Source of the DNA: Bradyrhizobium japonicum USDA 6 | Lineage (GTDB): Bacteria; Pseudomonadota; Alphaproteobacteria; Rhizobiales; Xanthobacteraceae | NCBI RefSeq assembly: GCF_000284375.1 | Contig: NC_017249.1 | Span: 1,488,001 to 1,552,000 of the forward strand | Reading direction: 5' to 3' | Length of the DNA stretch: 64,000 nucleotides | In this document: positions 61,264 through 64,000 of the stretch, piece after piece | Layout of the letters: each line of letters begins with the position of its first letter | How positions within the stretch are numbered: the first letter of the stretch is position 1 | Notes under the pieces: generated by a model | Told to the model about the DNA's origin: nothing | What the model saw: only the letters and a program-made list of their open reading frames with translations | The model's database searches: none | Translations under genes and position numbers: made by a program

Positions 61264-62207
61264 TGACGACGCTTCTGATTGCCGAACACGACAATGCGTC
61301 GCTGAAGGACGCGACCAACAAGGCCCTGACCGCGGCTGCCGCGCTCGGCGCGGATGTCGACGTGCTGGTGGCCGGCCAGAACGCCAAGGCTGCGGCGGAT
61401 GCCGCCGCCAAGCTTGCCGGCGTGAAGAAGGTGCTGCTGGCCGAGGGCGAGACTTACGCCCACGATCTCGCCGAGCCGCTGGCCGCGCTGATCGTCTCGC
61501 TGGCTTCCGGCTATGACGCGATCGTCGCGCCCGCGACCTCGCGCTTCAAGAACGTGATGCCGCGGGTCGCGGCCCTGCTCGACGTCATGCAGGTCTCCGA
61601 GATCACCAAGGTGGTCGCCCCCGACACCTATGAGCGCCCGATCTATGCCGGCAACGCCATCCAGACGGTGAAGTCGAAGGACGCGAAGAAGGTCATCACG
61701 GTGCGCACCTCGACCTTTGCTGCGGCGGGTGAAGGCGGCAGCGCCGCCGTCGAGAACGTCGCCGCAGTGGCAGATCCGGGCCTGTCGTCCTTCGTCGGCG
61801 AGGAAGTCGCCAAGAGCGACCGCCCCGAGCTGACCTCGGCCAAGATCATCGTCTCCGGTGGCCGTGCCATGCAGAGCCGCGAGAACTTCGCCAAGTACAT
61901 CGAGCCGCTCGCCGACAAGCTCGGTGCCGGCGTTGGTGCCTCGCGCGCGGCGGTGGATGCCGGCTATGCGCCGAACGACTGGCAGGTCGGCCAGACCGGC
62001 AAGGTGGTGGCCCCCGAGCTCTATGTCGCGGTGGGCATTTCCGGCGCGATCCAGCATCTGGCCGGCATGAAGGACTCCAAGGTGATCGTCGCGATCAACA
62101 AGGACGAGGACGCGCCGATCTTCCAGGTCGCCGATTACGGCCTGGTCGCCGACCTCTACCAGGCGGTTCCTGAGCTCACCGACGCGCTCGCCAAGCTCGG
62201 CAAGTAA
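61263..62207 (+). CDS. etfA: Electron transfer flavoprotein alpha subunit
   Basis: A 314-residue partner of etfB. The FAD-binding C-terminal half contains [16 protein letters not shown] (about 196), [20 protein letters not shown] (about 228), [20 protein letters not shown] and [20 protein letters not shown], all family signatures. It binds FAD and completes the electron carrier. A strong terminator follows 16 nt after the stop. Confidence 0.95.
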   Translation: MTTLLIAEHDNASLKDATNKALTAAAALGADVDVLVAGQNAKAAADAAAKLAGVKKVLLAEGETYAHDLAEPLAALIVSLASGYDAIVAPATSRFKNVMPRVAALLDVMQVSEITKVVAPDTYERPIYAGNAIQTVKSKDAKKVITVRTSTFAAAGEGGSAAVENVAAVADPGLSSFVGEEVAKSDRPELTSAKIIVSGGRAMQSRENFAKYIEPLADKLGAGVGASRAAVDAGYAPNDWQVGQTGKVVAPELYVAVGISGAIQHLAGMKDSKVIVAINKDEDAPIFQVADYGLVADLYQAVPELTDALAKLGK

Positions 62208-62222
62208 AAACGCGCTAAAAAC

Positions 62223-62256
62223 ACCGGCCGGAGTGGTACACTCCGGCCGGTTTTTC
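62223..62256 (+). terminator. Rho-independent terminator of etfBA
   Basis: ACCGGCCGGAGTG at 62223-62235 and CACTCCGGCCGGT at 62239-62251 form a perfect 13-bp stem with loop GTA, followed by T-rich TTTTCTTTTT. Confidence 0.9.
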
Positions 62257-62400
62257 TTTTTCGAGGCGTTTTCTTTGGCGTGGGGCACGCCGGGGAAGCG
62301 ATCCAATCTAGGTTTCGAGCCAAGGTTCTGATTAAATCGGGCCTCCCGGCTCGGGGGATGAGGCAGGCGCGATCTGCGCGCCGTTCCGGTGGATGACATT

Positions 62401-63282
62401 ATGGCGGCAGTGATCAAGAAGGTCGGCGTGATCGGCGCGGGTCAGATGGGCAATGGCATCGCGCATGTCGCGGCGCTGGCCGGTTTCGACGTGGTGCTCA
62501 ACGACGTCTCGGCCGACCGGCTCAAGTCGGGCATGGCCACCATCAATGGCAATCTGGCGCGCCAGGTCTCCAAGAAGGCCGTCAGCGAGGACGACAAGAC
62601 CAAGGCGATGGCCCGCATCAAGCTCGCCGAGAAGCTCGACGACCTCGCCGATTGCGACCTCGTGATCGAGACCGCGGTCGAGAAGGAAGAGGTCAAGCGC
62701 AAGATCTTCCACGAACTCTGCGCGGTGCTGAAGCCGGAGGCGATCGTCGCCTCCGATACCTCCTCGATCTCGATCACGCGGCTTGCCGCGGCCACCGACC
62801 GGCCCGAGCGCTTCATCGGCATTCACTTCATGAATCCGGTGCCGCTGATGGAGCTGGTCGAGCTGATCCGCGGCATCGCCACCGACGACCAGACCTTCGA
62901 GGCCTCCAAGGAATTCGTCGGCAAGCTCGGCAAGCAGGTCGCGGTCTCCGAGGATTTCCCGGCCTTCATCGTCAACCGCATCCTGCTGCCGATGATCAAC
63001 GAGGCGATCTACACGCTGTATGAAGGCGTCGGCAATGTCGAGGCTATCGACGCGGCGATGAAGCTTGGCGCGCATCATCCGATGGGCCCGCTCGAGCTCG
63101 CCGATTTCATCGGCCTCGACACCTGCCTGTCGATCATGCAGGTGCTGCACGAGGGCCTCGCCGACTCCAAATATCGCCCGTGCCCGCTGCTGGTGAAATA
63201 CGTCGAGGCCGGCTGGCTCGGCCGCAAGACCCAGCGCGGCTTCTACGACTACCGCGGCGCCAAGCCGGTTCCGACGCGCTGA
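62401..63282 (+). CDS. 3-hydroxybutyryl-CoA dehydrogenase
   Basis: A 293-residue enzyme that interconverts acetoacetyl-CoA and 3-hydroxybutyryl-CoA. The NAD Rossmann motif is KKVGVIGAGQMGNGIAHVAA at about residue 6, the family signature is DTSSISITRL and HFMNPVPLMELVELI (about 140-154), and the C-terminal domain has PAFIVNRILLPMINEAIYTL. I chose ATG 62401 (MAAVIKK); an earlier GTG at 62389 adds four residues. It is next to etfBA, which fits fatty acid or butyrate/PHB metabolism. Confidence 0.9.
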   Translation: MAAVIKKVGVIGAGQMGNGIAHVAALAGFDVVLNDVSADRLKSGMATINGNLARQVSKKAVSEDDKTKAMARIKLAEKLDDLADCDLVIETAVEKEEVKRKIFHELCAVLKPEAIVASDTSSISITRLAAATDRPERFIGIHFMNPVPLMELVELIRGIATDDQTFEASKEFVGKLGKQVAVSEDFPAFIVNRILLPMINEAIYTLYEGVGNVEAIDAAMKLGAHHPMGPLELADFIGLDTCLSIMQVLHEGLADSKYRPCPLLVKYVEAGWLGRKTQRGFYDYRGAKPVPTR

Positions 63283-63297
63283 CCCAATTTCCGGTTC

Positions 63298-63399
63298 CGT
63301 AGGGTGGGCAAAGGCGCAAAGCGCCGGTGGAAATTGGTGGGCACGCTTCCGCCTTCGCTCTTCGAGCTACGGCGGACAAGCCGCTTTGCCCACCCTACG
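63298..63399. repeat. Dispersed imperfect palindromic repeat, copy 2 (GTAGGGYGGGCA family)
   Basis: Begins CGTAGGGTGGGCAAAGGCGC and ends TTTGCCCACCCTACG. It shares both ends, and the inner GTGGGCACGCTTC-type block, with the copy at 16079. It lies after the dehydrogenase gene. Confidence 0.7.
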
Positions 63400-63494
63400 G
63401 CGCTGCCGCCCTCCGGCCGTGCATCCGCACCGTGACAATTCATGTCGCGTTAACCGCTCGCCCCTAGGGTGCGCCCGGTAAGAGGGTTTGCGTA

Positions 63495-63689
63495 ATGGAC
63501 ATGATGGCGATGGTCAGCACCATGCTGGCCGCTCAGCAAGGCGCGCTGCAGTCGAATATCACGGCGACGCTGATGAAGCAGAATGCGGACGCGGAGAAGT
63601 CCACCGTCCTGACGCTGCTCGGCGCCGGTCAGCCCTCGCTCGCCAATGTCGGCGCCGGCGTCGGCGGCAACCTCAACGTCACCGCTTAA
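63495..63689 (+). CDS. YjfB-like putative motility protein
   Basis: A 64-residue protein. MDMMAMVSTMLAAQQGALQS matches the short YjfB (putative motility) family, and the middle is helical (ITATLMKQNADAEKSTVLTL). The Gly-rich tail (GAGVGGNLNVTA) looks flexible. AGAGGG lies 8 nt before the ATG. No motility genes are nearby, and the function of the family is unknown. Confidence 0.65.
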   Translation: MDMMAMVSTMLAAQQGALQSNITATLMKQNADAEKSTVLTLLGAGQPSLANVGAGVGGNLNVTA

Positions 63690-63699
63690 GACACTCCGC

Positions 63700-64000
63700 C
63701 TAGAGCGACGCGGCGGCCTTGCCGGTCGCAGCCCGGATCAGCTTGAGCGCGTCTTCGCTCGCCCATTCCGCCGGCCCCGCGATCGTCGCGATCTCGCAGC
63801 CCTGCGGGTCGACCAGCACCGAGGTCGGCATGCCCAGAGCCCGACCTATGGCTTTAAGATCCTGGAAAACCTTGGCTTTCTGATCGTTGAAATAGCCGAG
63901 CCGGGTCAGATTGGCCTCTTTCAGGAACGTCTTGGGCTTCTCGGCGTCGCGGGTGTCGATGTTGATCGCCACCACCTCGAAATTCGGGCCCGAAAGCTTG
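63700..64000 (-). CDS. tlpA: Thiol:disulfide interchange protein TlpA, C-terminal part (runs off the window)
   Basis: The last 100 residues of a thioredoxin-fold periplasmic reductase. The visible part has NFEVVAINIDTRDAEKPKTF, a TlpA-specific insert, the cis-Pro loop ALGMPTSVLVDPQGCEIATI and the C-terminal helix DALKLIRAATGK. The CxxC active site lies beyond the edge. In Bradyrhizobium, TlpA reduces the cytochrome aa3 assembly factors CuA subunit II and ScoI. The match to my memory of Bradyrhizobium TlpA is close. Confidence 0.9.
   Translation of the reverse strand, partial: KLSGPNFEVVAINIDTRDAEKPKTFLKEANLTRLGYFNDQKAKVFQDLKAIGRALGMPTSVLVDPQGCEIATIAGPAEWASEDALKLIRAATGKAAASL

Overview
The window looks like a Bradyrhizobium (Alphaproteobacteria, Rhizobiales) chromosome. 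Coding density and GC are high, the typical dispersed intergenic palindromes are present, and the protein entering from the right edge closely matches my recollection of Bradyrhizobium TlpA. All identifications come from reading the sequence; no database was searched.

Region 1 (1 to about 15,290) is the right-hand part of an integrated conjugative or mobilizable element. It ends at the 3' end of a tRNA-Leu(CAA) gene (15290-15374, minus). It holds a maintenance module (small basic protein, ParA/StbB-like ATPase, membrane-anchored protein, KfrA-like protein with an operator), a VirD4/TraG coupling protein, a MobF (TrwC-like) relaxase-helicase, a large serine recombinase next to the tRNA, small accessory proteins and one unrecognised 527-residue cargo gene. 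No mating-pair-formation genes are seen; they may lie left of the window. Three to four element genes look frameshifted or broken (recombinase, KfrA-like 3' end, a small gene near 10.0 kb, possibly one near 4.4 kb), while the chromosomal genes to the right look intact, which suggests a decaying element. A 13-bp palindrome, TTTGCA(A/T)TGCAAA, recurs at four places, three of them upstream of element genes including the relaxase and coupling protein. It is the best candidate for an undescribed element-wide regulatory or relaxosome site.

Region 2 (15.5 to 24.9 kb) is chromosomal: DsbB, an AbrB-family membrane protein, a PsiF-repeat protein, a TetR regulator with two operators facing a thioesterase pair, a DsbA-like oxidoreductase, an esterase, an HtrA-like protein that has lost its catalytic triad, and an AbgB-like M20 amidohydrolase.

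Region 3 (25.1 to 34.8 kb) is transport: a complete dipeptide/oligopeptide ABC system (binding protein, two permeases, two ATPases) directly after the amidohydrolase, then a three-gene TRAP transporter with an oversized DctM.

Region 4 (34.9 to 46.4 kb) has a HAD hydrolase, AraC regulator, Cache-PAS-GGDEF diguanylate cyclase, dodecin, EamA transporter, GT87-type membrane glycosyltransferase, a GH16-GH1 beta-glucan pair, a bicupin oxalate decarboxylase and an HNH nuclease.

Region 5 (46.6 to 55.6 kb) is a leftward cluster (nitronate monooxygenase, solute-binding protein, acyl-CoA synthetase, DUF2855 protein, flavin monooxygenase, NHL-repeat protein) with a divergent LysR gene, probably a catabolic unit for an unknown substrate.

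Region 6 (55.6 to 64 kb) has an AlkA-type glycosylase, GluQRS without its zinc cysteines, a hybrid histidine kinase, a YihY protein, a HIG1 protein, a cobalamin adenosyltransferase, etfBA, a 3-hydroxybutyryl-CoA dehydrogenase, a YjfB-like protein and the C-terminal part of tlpA.
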